Counted from the stretch's first letter, positions 1 to 12,719 are shown. The stretch: DNA of 64,000 bases from Stenogyne calaminthoides (GCA_037126765.1 JBBCBC010000031.1:3543638-3607637), one strand, 5' to 3'. Notes: generated by a model from the sequence alone, not told the origin. Numbers and translations are program-made.

Positions 1-300
1 ACGAACTTCCTGCAACCATATATTCTCGCATCAAGAGTAGATGTCGCAATCGATGTCTATGCTTTTTGAAAACCACGAGATCGGTTTACTTCCTAAAAAG
101 CGACATGTTCCCGAGGTTGATTTTTCTCGTCAATCTTGCAACCTCCATAATCGTAATCGAGAATACCCACTAAGCTCTAGATTATCATCGATGAGTAAAA
201 TAAACCAAGGTTTATTGTCCCTTTCGATACTTCAAATCTCGCTTAGTCGCTTCTAGGTGGCTTTGCATTGGATTTGCCTCAATCCGCACATACACCTACC
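1..300 (-). pseudogene. Copia RNase H domain, decayed, off left edge
   Basis: Reading the minus strand through frameshifts gives recognisable copia RNase H words: a 'YRKGT-NLGL' segment, 'LSGYSDYDYGGCKID' (compare the usual GYSDADYAG) and a later 'ATSTLDAR' (usual ATSTTEAEY). One stop and altered acidic residues show that it is dead. It follows the reverse transcriptase ORF in the expected gag-pol order, so it belongs to the SIRE-like element whose 5' LTR is at 5000-6556. The 3' LTR must lie left of the window. Similarity was judged by eye. Confidence 0.7.
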
Positions 301-1672
301 GCAAAAAGTGATATCCGGTCTCTGCCGGGCAATCCCGGTATAGTAAGGATCCAATGAGAGCCCTATATTCTTTCTTATTTGTTTTCTGACCATCCTCATC
401 TGGATCCATCTTGAATCCAGTCATCATAGGAATTTTGGCTTCCTTACAGTTTTGAACTCCAAACTTAGACAATAAATTCCTAGTGTACTTTGCTTGGCAA
501 ATGAATATCCCTTCTGTACTTTGTTTTACTTGTAGACCCAGAAAGTAACTCATCTGCCCCATCATGGACATCTCGAACTTCCCTTGCATCAGTTTGCTGA
601 ATCTTTCACATAGACTCTTGTTGGGAGATCCGAAGATGATGTCGTCCACGAGATCTGAACCATCGTAATATCTTCTCCATCTTCTATTCTCGAATAAGGT
701 TACGTCCCATTGCCCTTTAGTGAACCCACTGTCTATCAAGAACTGAGAGAGTGTATCATACCAAGCTCGAGGAGCTTGTTTCAGGCCATAAAGAGTTTTT
801 CTTAAACGGTACACTTGGTTGCCCTTTTCAAAGCCTGGAGGTTGTTCGACATAAACTTCCTCTGCTAGTACCCCGTTTAAGAATGCACTCTTTACGTCCA
901 TCTGATACACAGTGAACCCTCTGTGGGAAGCATATGCCAGAAACAGCCGAATGGCTTCTAGGCGAGCGACTGGTGCAAAGGTCTCATCATAATCAATTCC
1001 TTCTGATTGTGAATACCCCTTAGCAACAAGTCTTGCCTTATTCCTGGTTATGACATTTTTCTCATCTCTCTTGTTCTTGAAAACCCACTTCGTGCCAATT
1101 ACGTCTGGATGATTTGGTCTGTCCACCAGTTCCCAAACTTGATTTCTCTCGAACTGTTCCAGCTCCTCCTGCATGGCTAGAATCCAGCTTGCGTCTTGTA
1201 GAGCTTCCTCTACTGTTGTTGGTTCTTTCATAGACAGATAACAGCAATACATGACACTTTCACCAATCTGATGTCTAGTCTTAACTCTATCAGATGGGTC
1301 TCCGATGATCAGATCAGTTGGATGACTGGTTATCCAGGTCCTTCTGTTCTGATTTGCGTCGGTTTGGAGAACATCATCCATTTCTGATAAAGATTCATTA
1401 CTAGCGATTGGGAGTGGTGCAGAGTTATGATCCACTTGATAAGAACATGTCTCAGCTGATGTTGGACTCATCATGTGCTGATGTCTGTTCGTGGGAACTT
1501 CAGGTGTTCCCCCTGAACCGGATGGTTCAGTTGATACTGTCTCAGCTGTACCAGCTTCTTCATCGACAGTTTTTCGTACCTTAGGATCTGATTGATCTGG
1601 TGAATCAGCTAGATCTGGAATGTATACTGTTACGATGTCTGATCCTTTTTCCTTGATCGTTAGCTGATCCAT
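296..1672 (-). pseudogene. SIRE-like copia reverse transcriptase
   Basis: This 458-aa open frame encodes the linker and reverse transcriptase of a Ty1/copia polyprotein, which copies element RNA into cDNA in cytoplasmic particles. Visible family motifs are 'WVFKNKRDE', 'KARLVAKGYSQSEGIDYDETFAPVARLEAIR', 'QMDVKSAFLNG', 'YGLKQAPRAWYD' and 'YFLGLQV' (each quoted as short words of the same frame). The catalytic box reads L-V-D-D-I-I-F-G where the family has Y-V-D-D, so the conserved Tyr is lost although both Asp residues remain. The frame breaks after 'ALIGSLLY' by a frameshift, and the RNase H part continues in other frames. There is no start codon of its own; it is the middle of a polyprotein. 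Several stops upstream and downstream make the element non-autonomous. Confidence 0.85.
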
Positions 1673-2528
1673 TTTCTGAGCATCAGGTACTGGTTGATCA
1701 GGTACATCTTGTTCGAGGCGATTTCTCTTGTTCGAAGATGCTTCATCAAAGACTACATGGGTGTTTCTTCCACAACTAGGGTTCGCTCATTTGTAAACCC
1801 CGAAAAGCCTTGCTAGATGAGGAATATCCTAAGAATATACCCTCATCTGACTTGGCCTCAAAAGTCTTCAACTGACTATTCCCATTGTTGTGTATGAAAC
1901 ACTTACACCCAAAAACATGGAAGTAAGAAACACGAGGTTTTTTACCCTTCCACAGTTCATAGGGTGTTTTGTAGTGAGCCTTAGTCGGGAAGACATCTGC
2001 TTACGAGTATGACATGCAAAGGTTGATTGCTTCACCTTAAACGGCTTGGTATTGCATGTTCACTAACATCGTCATGAAAGGCGAAACTTCTTTGAGTGTT
2101 CTGTTTCTCCGTTCTGCTACTCCATTCTGTTGTGGCGTTCTTGCAGCTGATGTCTCATGTTGTATACCAAACTTAGAGCAAAAATTAGTTATAAAAGAGT
2201 TCAGAAATTCTGTACCTTTATCTGATCTGATTTTTACTACACTGACACCCTTCTCGTTTTGTAATCTTTTAAACAGCTCGGGTATCTTCGTTGTTGTCTC
2301 ATTCTTCTTATGTAAGAATATAACCCAGGTAAACTTGGAATAATCATCCACGATTACCAGAGTATATTTGCGTCCGCTGAGACTGACTGGTGTAACTAGT
2401 CCAAATAGATCCATATGAAGCAAAATATATCTGGCTGGATGCCGGTCCAGGAATTCCCTTGAATGAAGCTTTGACCTGTTTTCCCTTCTGACATGCAACA
2501 CATGTCTGATCCTTTGAAAATACTTCAT
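1673..2528 (-). pseudogene. Copia integrase core and C-terminal part
   Basis: The integrase inserts element cDNA into chromosomes. The ORF at 2037-2528 keeps the core: the first Asp in 'HMDLFG', then 'VDDYSKFTWV', the second Asp in 'IRSDKGTEF' and the catalytic Glu in 'TPQQNGVAERRNRTL'. The D-D-E set is therefore intact here. Downstream (1673-2036) frames are broken, but the typical 'PYELWKGKKP ... VFGCKCFIHN' region can be read in pieces across frameshifts. It lies between protease and reverse transcriptase, the copia order. Confidence 0.8.
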
Positions 2529-3010
2529 TCGGAAGACCTTCCACTAGAGACATCCTTGTTATCTTATTAAGAGTTTTAAAGTTCAGATGACTCATTCTTT
2601 TGTGCCAGAGCCAACTGCTACTTTTGGAACTCTTAACAATCAGGCATGTATTTCTTGGGCAACTGTTCCAATCTGCTATGTAGATCGTCCCTTTCCTTGA
2701 ACCAGTTAGCAAAATTTGTTGAGTGGCTCGATTTTTGATAGTGCATTGATCAGTCGAGAACTCAACGCTGAATCCGTTGTCGCAGAATTGTGAAACCGAT
2801 AATAGGTTATGCTTTAGACCTTCGACATACGAGACTCCAGTGACCTGTACATCATCATTCTCTAAGGTTCCGAATCCTTTGGTATAACCAAAGTTATCAT
2901 CACCGAAGAGTACACGCGGGCCTTTCTGTTCTATGTAAGAGCTGAGGAGGTGTTTGCTTCCAGTCATGTGCCTTGAGCATCCACTATCGATGTACCAGAT
3001 AGTTGCTTAC
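2344..3010 (-). pseudogene. Copia protease and pre-integrase (HHCC) segment
   Basis: Around 2980-2988 the minus strand reads 'TIWYIDSGCSRHMTGS', the aspartic protease active site (D-S-G), in frame with the ORF below. It continues with 'VEGLKHNLLSVSQFCD', typical of SIRE/Maximus-type copia. The integrase zinc-binding region follows: 'LWHKRMSHLNF' and then 'CVACQKGKQ', giving the H-H-C-C pattern. The frame is lost near 2400, where the integrase core starts in another frame. The active-site residues themselves look intact. Confidence 0.8.
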
Positions 3011-4830
3011 ACACCTCCTTTGTTGGCGAACCACGCCGAAACTCGCAATCAAATCGGGCTTTTAGTACCCCTTTTTTGATTGGGTCCCGAGGGTTAGGTT
3101 TGGTTTTGGGGATCCATACAAACAGAGCACTTCTATTGTGATCAGTTAGATCAGAAGGCCTGATTTGTCTCCCATACCTATCAACATAATCATACGTCTC
3201 TTTATATGCTTTCTGATTGGTATGATTATTAGTGTGAGCCTTGGGTGACTTAGAAGACTTGGGATTTATCTTTTCTGTTTGTCTTCTTTTCTTCCAGTGT
3301 GGCTCAAGTGCAACAGCCATTTTAGGTTTCGATTATAGGGGTAGGTACGACTGCTACCATCAAAAGATTCATATCTTTTTGGCATAGGTGGTTTTTGCAG
3401 TTTACCTAAAGCGTGCTTATTCGGCAGCTGACCTTGATTGGGTCTCAGATTAGACTTCCCTTTTACAGGTTGTCTTTTCTGATACCTGATCTGTTGATCA
3501 GGTTGAGGTCTCTTCAGAAGAACTGGATTCTTCTGTTGATTCCTCGGCTGATGCTTTACCAGTTGGGGTCCATTTATGTTCCCCTGTTGGTTGACCGCCT
3601 TTACCTTACACTCAACCGGTCTTTTTTCCCTTATTAGATACAAGTTTGGCTTTTGGTGTATCTTTGTCAGAAACTCGTCTGATTACACCTTTTTGAGGTG
3701 AATCAACCGGGGCTTTTGAGGATGTGGAAGGGTTCTCATACCCAAGTCCCTTCTTGTTAATCGTTGTTCGAAAATAGGTGTTCATATCTTGAACAGTTTT
3801 AGAAGATTTTGTAAAAACCTCTATTTTCTTGCACAAATTATCCTCAGAAGATTTTAGACTCTCATGCGGAATAGCTCATCAAATTTAGCTTTGAAGGATT
3901 TTGAAGTCATCGAACTTCTTTGTTTGTTAATTGCTAGTTGATCTTTGATCTCGCTTCTCCCATCGAAGACTTAACTTTCGAATGTTAAGTTCCTCGGTTG
4001 CCTTCTCGAAAGCGGTTTTCAAAGAGATTTCGATTCGGTAAAGAGTTTTATCGAGATCGTTCTCTTTAACAAGTGATTATTTTTTATCCTTAGCTTGTCA
4101 TTTTCAAACTTCCACTATAGCATAAGTGTCTCATCGCATTGGAGAGATCATCAAGCAATTGATCGAGTAGAGCAAGCAGTCAATCTCCCGGCCAGTGTGC
4201 TGCTAATGATATAGCGGTGTAAAAGGCAACAAGCGTAAGGTTTGGAGGTTACCTCAGTTGGTCCTCCTTGGCCATCGAGGCGAGATCTCATCATCATCCA
4301 AGAGAATATCGATCTTCATTCTCATAGAAGTCAACAAAGACTTTTGCTTATCGGGCAAATCTTCTCTGAGGAGTATCCGGAATCCTCGGAGGGCGATAGG
4401 AATCGTCGATTCCGATGTGTCGACAACCATGGCTTTTACGTCCCTATAACGTTGCTCTCTTACGCTCCTCTTTTCTTCCCTTTCTTTTGGCGTCCAGTGC
4501 AGGCGATCAGGTTTGTAGTGACACAGCTTCTCCTGATTGAGATATTTAATCTTTTCCTTGGTGACCTTGTCCATCGTTTTCATGATAATATGCTGGCGAT
4601 TGTATCTAGAGTATCTGATTTCCTTTCCTCTGCATCCATCAAAATTTGAGCTTTTTTAATACAAGACTTCCGGGGCAAAATCGGATCTCCTCCAACTACC
4701 GGGGTTGTCGTAGAATATATGATGATGGGTCCTCTTTCAATGACTTCCATCATTCTCGCCACTAATCGAACCTAGATGGTTGCACATATAAATGGCCCAA
4801 TCTGATACTCATCAATTGAGAACTTCGGCA
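3011..4830 (-). pseudogene. Gag region of the SIRE-like element, heavily decayed
   Basis: Between the protease and the PBS the minus strand holds short Lys/Pro/Gln-rich frames (about 3612-3836, 3266-3643, 2964-3320) and near the LTR two frames (4254-4583, 4580-4762). The last contains 'EVIERGPIIIYS' and 'DPILPRK', which resemble the start of SIRE-type Gag. No intact CCHC knuckle was found. Many stops and frameshifts are present. The assignment rests mainly on position between LTR/PBS and protease. Confidence 0.55.
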
Positions 4831-4986
4831 GATCATGATACATACCGGAGGTATTATCCATGCCGAAAGGATTTTGGAAAAACGAATGAGTTTTAAAAAT
4901 GGTTTTTCAAGATCTGCTCAAATGACTACAAAGATTCTTCCTCAAGAATCGATGATACCCAAAGCCGTGGTGCAGCAGAACCACCG

Positions 4987-4998
4987 CCTCGATACCAC
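4987..4998 (-). other. Primer binding site of the SIRE-like element
   Basis: The minus strand reads TGGTATCGAGGC just inside the 5' LTR. It is close to the TGGTATCAGAGC primer site (initiator tRNA-Met) used by plant copia elements and fixes the element's orientation as minus. Confidence 0.65.
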
Positions 4999-4999
4999 T

Positions 5000-6556
5000 T
5001 GTAGGTCCCGAACGGGTTTTGTGAGGGCGTAAGTCTAGAGGGGAGGGTGAATAGACTTAAAAAACTTTATGTCTTGATCGGGTGTGAAAGCGATTAGCCT
5101 GATCAGTCGAGTGAATCGGTTTGATCGATAACCAACTTACTAATCGCTGAAGGCGCATCGGTTCGGTAATTATCGGTTTAACGATGTCGGAAGCTAAGTT
5201 TTACCCGTGAAAACCGGTTTTGATAAATCGATTTCAAAAGTCGGTTTTTAACCAAATGACTAAAGTGTCAACTTGATCGATCGTAAGCTTGGTGCTAATG
5301 ATCTTAACTTAGAATATGTATGTTGCTTTTAATAGTTGTGTGCGATTGTGTAAAATGGGCTAATCAAAAGCGTAAAAGGCACACAAGATTTATAGTGGTT
5401 CGACAAACCAGTCCCCACGTCCACTCTTCCCTATCACAAGGGGCACCAACTAAACCAATCGGACTTAGATTTTTGTGTTAGTCCAACACAAGACAATCGA
5501 CAGATATTTAAAGAGTTCTCACTCAACCGATCCTTAAATCGTAACTATAAACCCTAGTCCGAATCTTGCTAAACAACTTAACCTAACTTTGGGTTTGGAT
5601 AAGATTGTTTTGGTTCCAACTATGAAATCTTTTCTAGTGTTTAAGATAGCCTATCAGCTAGATGAAAAGATTTCTATGCTAAGAACTAATGGGATGAACA
5701 CTTAATAAAATAATCTTCTTGTTCGTGTTCTTCGTGCGGAAATCTGATTATAGCTTGAGCTTCTTGATCGTTTCAGGGTTTCCGTATCTTCACTCTGAAG
5801 TGTGATCCCATATTTATAGACCTCGAAATCAAAGAGCCGTTGGAGAGCAATTTGAATTTCAGGCTATATTTGGTAGGCTTGCAGGATTGATGTGACATGC
5901 TTCAGGAATGGCATGGCCGAAAGCGTGAATAGTGTCTTTTATAGCCGTTGGAGAAGCAGCACCAAATCCCGTAATTGCCGGCTCCGATCATACGTGTCTT
6001 GTTCTTATTGGTTAACAGACACACTTTTCAGTGTTGTTCTTCCAACTAAGTTTGACATTATTCTTGTTCAGATCATTGACGTATGATTTGGTGAAACATC
6101 AGTTTTCACCTGGTGAGCTGACCTGATCAGTCAAAGCTGATCAGTCTACCTGATGGAGTCTTCTGGTGCCGGTTGACTTAGCTTCAACTAGCAGACTCGG
6201 CTGATGTAGGTCTTCTGGTCTGATCTTCTGGAAGTCATCTGATCTTCAAGTATTCTGAGTTTGAGCTTCATGACTTCAGCTGAGATATCTGACTTGATCA
6301 GATCGATCTGATCTTCTGTTCTTCTCTTGCATTCTGGCATGTCGGATATCAGCTATTCTTTGGATCTTCAGATCTGACCTATACATATTGAGGTTCCCCC
6401 TCAATATGTGACCTATCTATTACATCAGTTGTTCTATACAGTAATTATCAACTGGTATTCTATAAACGGTAATATAAACATCAGTCAGCTAACAGGTCTG
6501 ACTGGTCCTATTACATGTGTTTTAGAACTTTCATCAAAACTCTAAATTTCCCAACA
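5000..6556 (-). repeat. 5' LTR of the SIRE-like copia element
   Basis: A 1.56-kb block that starts TGTAGGTCCCG and ends ATTTCCCAACA on the plus strand, so both ends carry TG...CA. The PBS abuts its left end. A TATA-like stretch (tatttataga, 5811-5820; ctATAAATA on the minus strand) is a likely LTR promoter. The region 6090-6400 is rich in CTGATC/TCTTCTGATC words. The same layout recurs in the LTRs at 24212, 26116 and 46192. The partner LTR is outside the window, so no target duplication can be checked. Confidence 0.8.
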
Positions 6557-6700
6557 CCCCACAATAATTAACAAATGGTGTGGTCCATTAATCAACACGG
6601 TCGTACATGTATGTTTATAAAATAAAATATATATTTTTTTATAAATATATAATTTAATTCAATTTATGCAATTAAACAAGAGTCTGAGCTCTGATACTAC
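6557..6700 (-). mobile_element. Internal remnant and PBS of a second LTR element
   Basis: Short AT-rich stretch ending with GCTCTGATACTAC at 6688-6700, directly next to the LTR that starts at 6701. On the minus strand this is GTAGTATCAGAGC, a PBS one base off the usual sequence. The simplest reading is that the SIRE-like element inserted into the internal region of this older element, whose other parts lie left of the window. Confidence 0.6.
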
Positions 6701-8288
6701 TGTTGGAATTTAGAGGCACGTAAACACGTAATACATGCGTAGCGGAAATAAACAGTTCACCAACAACGAATAATTAATTGCATAATTAAATACGAATAAA
6801 CGTAAATAGAATTCTTATAGCAATTCGTACACGGATTCCTCAACTACGGTATCCATGTAACAATCGTTTACTAATTTGCACAGATCTGCCAGGGTTGAAT
6901 CCCTGAGATGAATTTGTTAGGAAAATTCTAACTTAGACATTTTATGGAGAAAATATGAACTCACGTAATATGAATTCCCAAGAGCTCATATATATAGGAG
7001 AGCCCAACTTAAATCTTAAGCTAACCTTTATTTGGAAAAATCCTAATAAAATAAATCTCTTAGATTTATTTCCCACATATAAAATCTCTACGGATTTAAT
7101 TCAATATATATCAAATCTCTACGAATTTGATTCCATATTTATTAAATCCTAAAATAATAATATTCCATATATTATTATTAAAAAATTTATTTAATTAAAT
7201 CTAATTTAAGTAAATAGTAATAATAATTAATTCTAAATATAATTATTATTATATTCTCCATAAATTAAATAATAATATCCAATATAATATTTAATCAACC
7301 AACTATAATTAGTAAACAACCGTTACTTGTTGTGTGACTCATAGGCCCTCATATATCTAGCGATTAATCAAACTAACAGTCTTAATTGAACCCTACACAA
7401 TAAATCAGACATTCTCAATATATGAGGTATGTTGCGAGGAAATGTGCAACTACCTGTAACTGAAATATGGGCTATTACGATTTTCTCTTTTCATTCGCGA
7501 ATACTTGATTAAGTCTTGAACATGATGAAGTGTCTATTCAAATAACTTAATCATATTGTCTCTAATCACTAATTGATCATGTATGTCACACTTAGCCACA
7601 AAGTCTAAGTTGACGTGCATCGGCCGATGACTTAGATCCAAATATGATGAGAAGATGAGTATTCTCTCTAAATCCACTTTGAGGAATGAATCCTATTCTT
7701 GGCTCAACTACCACGCGCATGCACTTCGTGATGAACCCAATCCAAGCCATATCTACCCATGGAAGGGTGCAAGCGTCGGTCATGGTCAAAGTTCATAATC
7801 CCACACATGTCGTGCGTATTGACCTCAAGTCAAAGGAGTATCGCATCGCTCCCACTAACCGAGACACCCGTAGACACATATTGTGGACTTACATCAATCG
7901 GTTTCTCGGATGGTATACAAATACCCTCTAAGGTATTTGTGCATCCATCATGAGATACCTAGTATCTCGTAGTAAGTGAGATCTTACTACACTCTCTAAG
8001 AGTGTGATGCAGATAGCACACCAATTTCAATTGTATCATTAATATCCCATTCTTGATAATCCTTGATTGGGGCCATTTGAGAATCATGCTTAAGTTATCT
8101 GAGTTCTCACAACCTCAATGACAACAATGACTCATGGGAACACTTGCATGAATAAATGCAAATAATCAAACATAATATTCAAACAAGTGTATTGTCATAC
8201 ATAAATATTAAATGAACTATAATATTAAATCAAACTGAATATCATCGAGTATTATGTCCTTACAAATATTGTCTCTAGGACACTAACA
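6701..8288 (-). repeat. LTR of an older copia-type element
   Basis: A 1.59-kb block beginning TGTTGGAATTTAGAGG. On the minus strand it begins TGTTAGTGTCCTAGAGAC, a form familiar from plant copia LTRs of the Angela/BARE kind. The end could also be at 8294, because the terminal CTAACA is repeated. No coding capacity. ORFs at 6955-7152 and 7592-7953 lie inside it and are not genes. Confidence 0.65.
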
Positions 8289-8319
8289 CTAACAAATATA
8301 AGTTTCAAACATGACCTTA

Positions 8320-8468
8320 AAATGTGTGGGCCTCAAATTGATAGTTTCTATCATTCAAGCCCTGAATTGATAATTGTCTATATTCTAGGCCTTGAATCGA
8401 TAATAGAAATATTTCAGGCCTTAAATTGATAGTTTTATCATCTTTCAGGGTCTGAATTGACATTTTTC
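8320..8468. repeat. Degenerate short tandem repeats
   Basis: About four imperfect units around 'GGCCTTGAATTGATAAT' with spacers such as 'TTCTATCATT' follow each other. It lies between the old LTR and copy 1 of the segmental duplication. No gene seen. Confidence 0.6.
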
Positions 8469-8504
8469 CAAATTAAACTATTTACATAGGTGCATATTAG
8501 ATTA

Positions 8505-9035
8505 GAGATACAAAGTTTTTTGTCACGTAACTTTCTTGTAATTTATTTTTCATCTAAAAAAATTTAACTATCTAATTTTTTATCCCATAAATATTTCAGT
8601 TATCCAATTTTGGTCCTATTTTTGTTGAAAAAATAAAATTTTGTCATTCTCGATCTTGTTCAAGTCATATTCCGAATAAAATTGAGAGTTTTCGAACTCG
8701 TAGCTGACGTGAATGGTGACTGTTAAACAAAAATTTATTTTTAAAAAAAATTGAAAGAGTAAGAAAATTCCTTCTTAGTTGCGAAAAAAAATAAAATTTT
8801 GCTTAACAGTCAGCGTCCACGCCAACTACGAGCTAAAAAACCCTCAATTTTAATTGGCAAGAGATTTACCTATGATTGAAAATGATAAAATTTTATGTTT
8901 TCCAAAGAATATGAGACCAAAGTTGGACAATTGAGATAATTATGGAACTAACACTTGATATTTAAATTTTTTGGGATAAAAAACAGATTAAAGGAAAGTT
9001 GTAGGACCAAAAGCTTTTTCTCTTTTAAATTGCTA
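8505..9035. mobile_element. Foldback (long inverted repeat) element
   Basis: The left arm (about 8505-8740) and right arm (about 8790-9035) are imperfect reverse complements. For example, 'GACTGTTAAACAAAA' on the left answers 'TTTTGCTTAACAGTC' on the right. The spacer is about 50 bp. A homologous copy lies at about 33525-34040. No ORF. A MITE or snapback of unknown superfamily. Confidence 0.65.
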
Positions 9036-9489
9036 ATGAATCAAACTTAAAAACAAAATTGAGTCAATAGTGCGTGAAATTTTTGCCAAGAGTTTATAGG
9101 AGACGGATCTCATTTATCTATATCATATGATCCTTAATTTTATGAAGCTCCTCTCACAATTTAATGACTAAGTGGGTATATATGATGAACTTAAATACCA
9201 TATTAAAAATTCGATTTATGTATGAAACTGTCTTATACAAGATTACCTCCAACTCCAAAACTATATGCTTCCTATGTTTCGTATTAATCCATTTTATAAG
9301 GGAATTTATATTAAATTTAAGGTTCATTGCACATTGCATAATAATATAAAAAAACTATTCTAGTATATTGCATAGACATCAAATGCATTAACTGCCAAAT
9401 ATGATTTTTTTTTTTTTGACAGGTCCAAATATGAAATTATTAATTATATATATTAAGCTAAAAATGGATGACAAAGAAGGAATGTGACA

Positions 9490-9665
9490 AAATTACCTCT
9501 TTATTTTTACAATTTACAAGGACATGCTAAAATTTACAAGGATGAGCCGGTTGTGCTGTGCATATACAATTTACAAGGATCTGCCATAAATGCATTCATA
9601 TTTTGTTTTTATACATATATAATACATATATATGTGCATATCACAATTTACAAGGAGATATTCAT
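9490..9665. repeat. Dispersed 'ACAATTTACAAGGA' repeats
   Basis: The word ACAATTTACAAGGA or a near form recurs four times with variable spacers. The equivalent stretch in copy 2 is at about 34480-34690. The ORF here (9484-9672) is a by-product of the repeats. Confidence 0.55.
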
Positions 9666-10896
9666 CCGCTGACTCCACACTATGCATGCATATTTGCACA
9701 TGTTACTGATTCCACTCTAATTTGATTTCCAACACATAATAATATATAGTTTTTTTTTTTTTTGGACAGAAGTATTCAATTTCCAAAAATTATAACGATT
9801 TGTGTTCTAGAGTTTATCTCTTGAGTCTCCTTGGGGGTTTCTTTGTCCGCACCATGCAGTATATATATATGTTCGCATATTAATTTATATATGTTATAAG
9901 ATGGATAAATAATGAATCACTAAAAAGAAAAATAAAATTAACAAGGATTTTAATAAGGGTTATAAAAACCCTTGTTAATGATAAGAATTAATTTTAAAGA
10001 AGGTTCCGATAAGTCTAGCCATTAAAGAGGGGTTTCAGAGTCATTGTTACTAACGAGGACATTAATGATCAATGAATTTCCCCTAGTTAATACCAAATTT
10101 TTTAACAAGTACCTTAATTGCCATACTTTGTTAAAAAAATATCAAATCTGTTTATTTTTTAATTAATTATATTTAAAAGAATAAATAAAATATATAATAT
10201 ATATTTATTAAAAGTGAAAAATTAATGAATGAATATAAGAGTTTTGAGCGCGAGAGATTTTGGGTTCAAAACCCAGCTCTTGGTGTTGGGGCATGTTTAT
10301 TTTTCCACTCCTTCCTATTAATTAATATTTTCATCTTAATTATTTCCCAGGAAAATTCCCTATAATTAATACTAAAGGAGTTAATTTTTAATTTATGCAA
10401 TGAGCGAAAAACTATTAAGTACCATTTGAAATGGTCTTTTACTGTTTATTAGTACTACTATAGCAAAAAACAAAAAAGAATTGCAATTCAATACAAAATA
10501 GATTATAAATGTACAAAAATAATCCTAACTAAAGGTTATAATTTCTAAAATTTTCTTTCACATGCTTAAATTACCAAATTCATTTCCCAAGATAAAGAGC
10601 CTCTGACCCTTCATTTCTTTTCCACCATTGTTAGTTGTAATTTTTTCCTTAAAAGTTACAGAGTTCATTGTTTGTTTAATTCAAAAGCTATAAAATTTTT
10701 CATTTGAGATTAATTTATCGTGCACCTTCATATTAATTTTTCTGTACATATACACAAAAAGTATTGCTGCAATTTTTTAATTTATTTTTGTGTAAATTTA
10801 TTCTATTTATAAGAAAAAATATATATTGCGCATGGTGAACATATGAAAAAAAATTGTTACCAAAAAATATTGCTGCAGTTTTTTACAAAAATATTA

Positions 10897-11799
10897 CTCT
10901 CTCCGTCCCAATCTTAACTGCATTCTTTCCCTTTAAAGCGTCTCAATCTTAAATGCACATTTCCTTAAATAGAAATACTCACTTTATTACATAAAATACT
11001 AATAAAAAACTCTTTCTACTCCCAACTACCCATCACTTTATCACATAAAATACTAAGGGCATCCACAATGGTCCATCCAATGAGAATTTAATCATTGGAT
11101 GGATGAAATATGGTGTTTAAAACCATTGTGGGTGCTCATTGGATTGGAGAGAGAGTGTCATTCATCCAATATAATGGATGGAGAGAGAAAGTGTATTTTT
11201 TGCAAAAAAATGAATGTGATGACATAAAAGAGAGTATCTTTTCATTTTTTATTTTTATTTAAACTTTTTAATATATGCAAACTTATAAATTTTTAATGTA
11301 TACTGAAGTTCAAGTGTTCAATTAAATGTCATTTTTCACACTCTCTCTTCATATGGGGTTTTACGCTTTTATTCTTCATACTTCTTCAATTAAATGTCTA
11401 ATTTAATATTCTACTTAGATTTTCTCAATTTTGTTTATTTGGAATTATTTTATAATTAATTACTATTTTATTTTAATAATATCAATATTAAAAAATAATT
11501 ATAATTCTTTTAAATTATAATATGAATAAAGTGTGATGAAGTCATGGTGGGACCCATAAATATTGAATGGATGGATGGATGATTAAATGAACTATTGTAA
11601 GAGTTTGTTTAAAAAGTTACGTATATAAAAGTAGTTGATGTGGAAGTGATGTGAAGGAAAGAAAGTGGATGGATGGATGAAAATTCATTCATCCGTTGTG
11701 GATGCTTAATAAATAACTTTTTATAGTACAACACTTTATCACGTTTTCTTAAACTTCGAGCACACAGTAAACCACCAAACAAGATTGGGACGGAGGGAG
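10897..11799. mobile_element. Stowaway-type MITE with TA target duplication
   Basis: The left end CTCTCTCCGTCCCAATCTT and right end AAGATTGGGACGGAGGGAG are inverted, the hallmark of Stowaway (Tc1/mariner) MITEs, and TA flanks both sides. At 903 bp it is long for Stowaway because a second MITE sits inside. No transposase. Confidence 0.85.
11057..11705. mobile_element. MITE nested inside the Stowaway element
   Basis: Ends are GGGCATCCACAATGG and the inverted CCGTTGTGGATGC. The inside is rich in GGATGGATGA and inverted CATCCAT words. Flanks are CTAA and TTAA, suggesting a TAA/TTA-type (PIF/Harbinger) target, but the duplication is not clean. No ORF of interest. Confidence 0.65.
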
Positions 11800-12719
11800 T
11801 ACATATGTTAAACATATGAAAAAATAATAATTAAACATTACTCGTTAAAAAATGCTGCTGTAATTTTTGTATGTGTAATTCTTTTATTTATTTTTGTGTA
11901 CGCTTGTTCTATAAAAATAAATTATTGCACTTGTTGAACATATGAAAAAAAAGTTGTACATCTCCCAAATGTTTTTTGCACTGGATTCTTTTTAATGTGC
12001 AATTTTTTGAAAGTTTGTTCTATTTATAAAAAATATATTGCATATATTTCACATATGAAAAAAAATTGAACATTGTCTTCATAAAATTTGTACATAAAAT
12101 TGATTTATTGAGGAGGAAATAAATTATAAAAAATTTAAAAACTCAACTTCATAAAATAATTGCATATGTGCAAAAATAACAAAAAAATTGCAGAAAAATA
12201 TCTTTTTATATACCATTAAAGTCTATTAACAATGAAGGATATAATAAATAACATATAAACACAAAATTAGAAAAAAAAATACAGAATTATTAAACTTCAA
12301 AACATTCCTACATTTTATACCCTTCATTTTATTTTATTTTTGTACAAATTTAATATAACAAATAACTGAATACAAACAACTCATTGAATAATGTGAAAAA
12401 TCATTTCATTATTGAGAGAATGTATTTATTATTTATGTTAAGTGAGAAAGAGAGGGAGTAGTGTTTTTTTTTTTTTAAATTAAAGTTGAGTTAATAGGGG
12501 CACAATTGATTTTTTAACCACTATATTGTATGTAATAGTAATATAAAATAAAAATAATATTTAATAATAATAGACTCTTAGAAGTAATATGTATTAATAA
12601 TTATTTCTTATGGAATTAACCTTTTTATTTGATACTTAATTATGTTTCAATCTTAATGTAAATAAAAGCCGCATGCATCCATCGTTGATTCTCGTTCCAT
12701 ATATTTTACTTGAGTAACA

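Larger units (their letters stand above)
10740..12095. repeat. Interrupted tandem repeat of roughly 120-150 bp units
   Basis: At least three units share 'GAACATATGAAAAAAAATTG', 'TATTTTTGTGTA' and 'TTCTATTTATAA' in the same order (about 10740-10880, 11810-11960, 11960-12085). The Stowaway-type MITE at 10897-11799 splits the array. The array is absent from copy 2 of the duplication. Confidence 0.5.
8468..12716. repeat. Segmental duplication, block A (copy 1)
   Basis: Matches 33485-36300 in direct orientation. Both start with an 'ATATTAGATTAGA' region, share the foldback element, the 'ACAATTTACAAGGATCTGC' repeats and a 'TGGACAGAAGTATTCAATTTCC' block (about 9768), and end with 'GCCGCATG..TCCATCGTTGATTC'. 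Copy 1 has a private insertion of about 2.2 kb (about 10402-12613). Copy 2 has a private Mutator-like MITE. No protein-coding gene recognised in this block. Confidence 0.8.
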
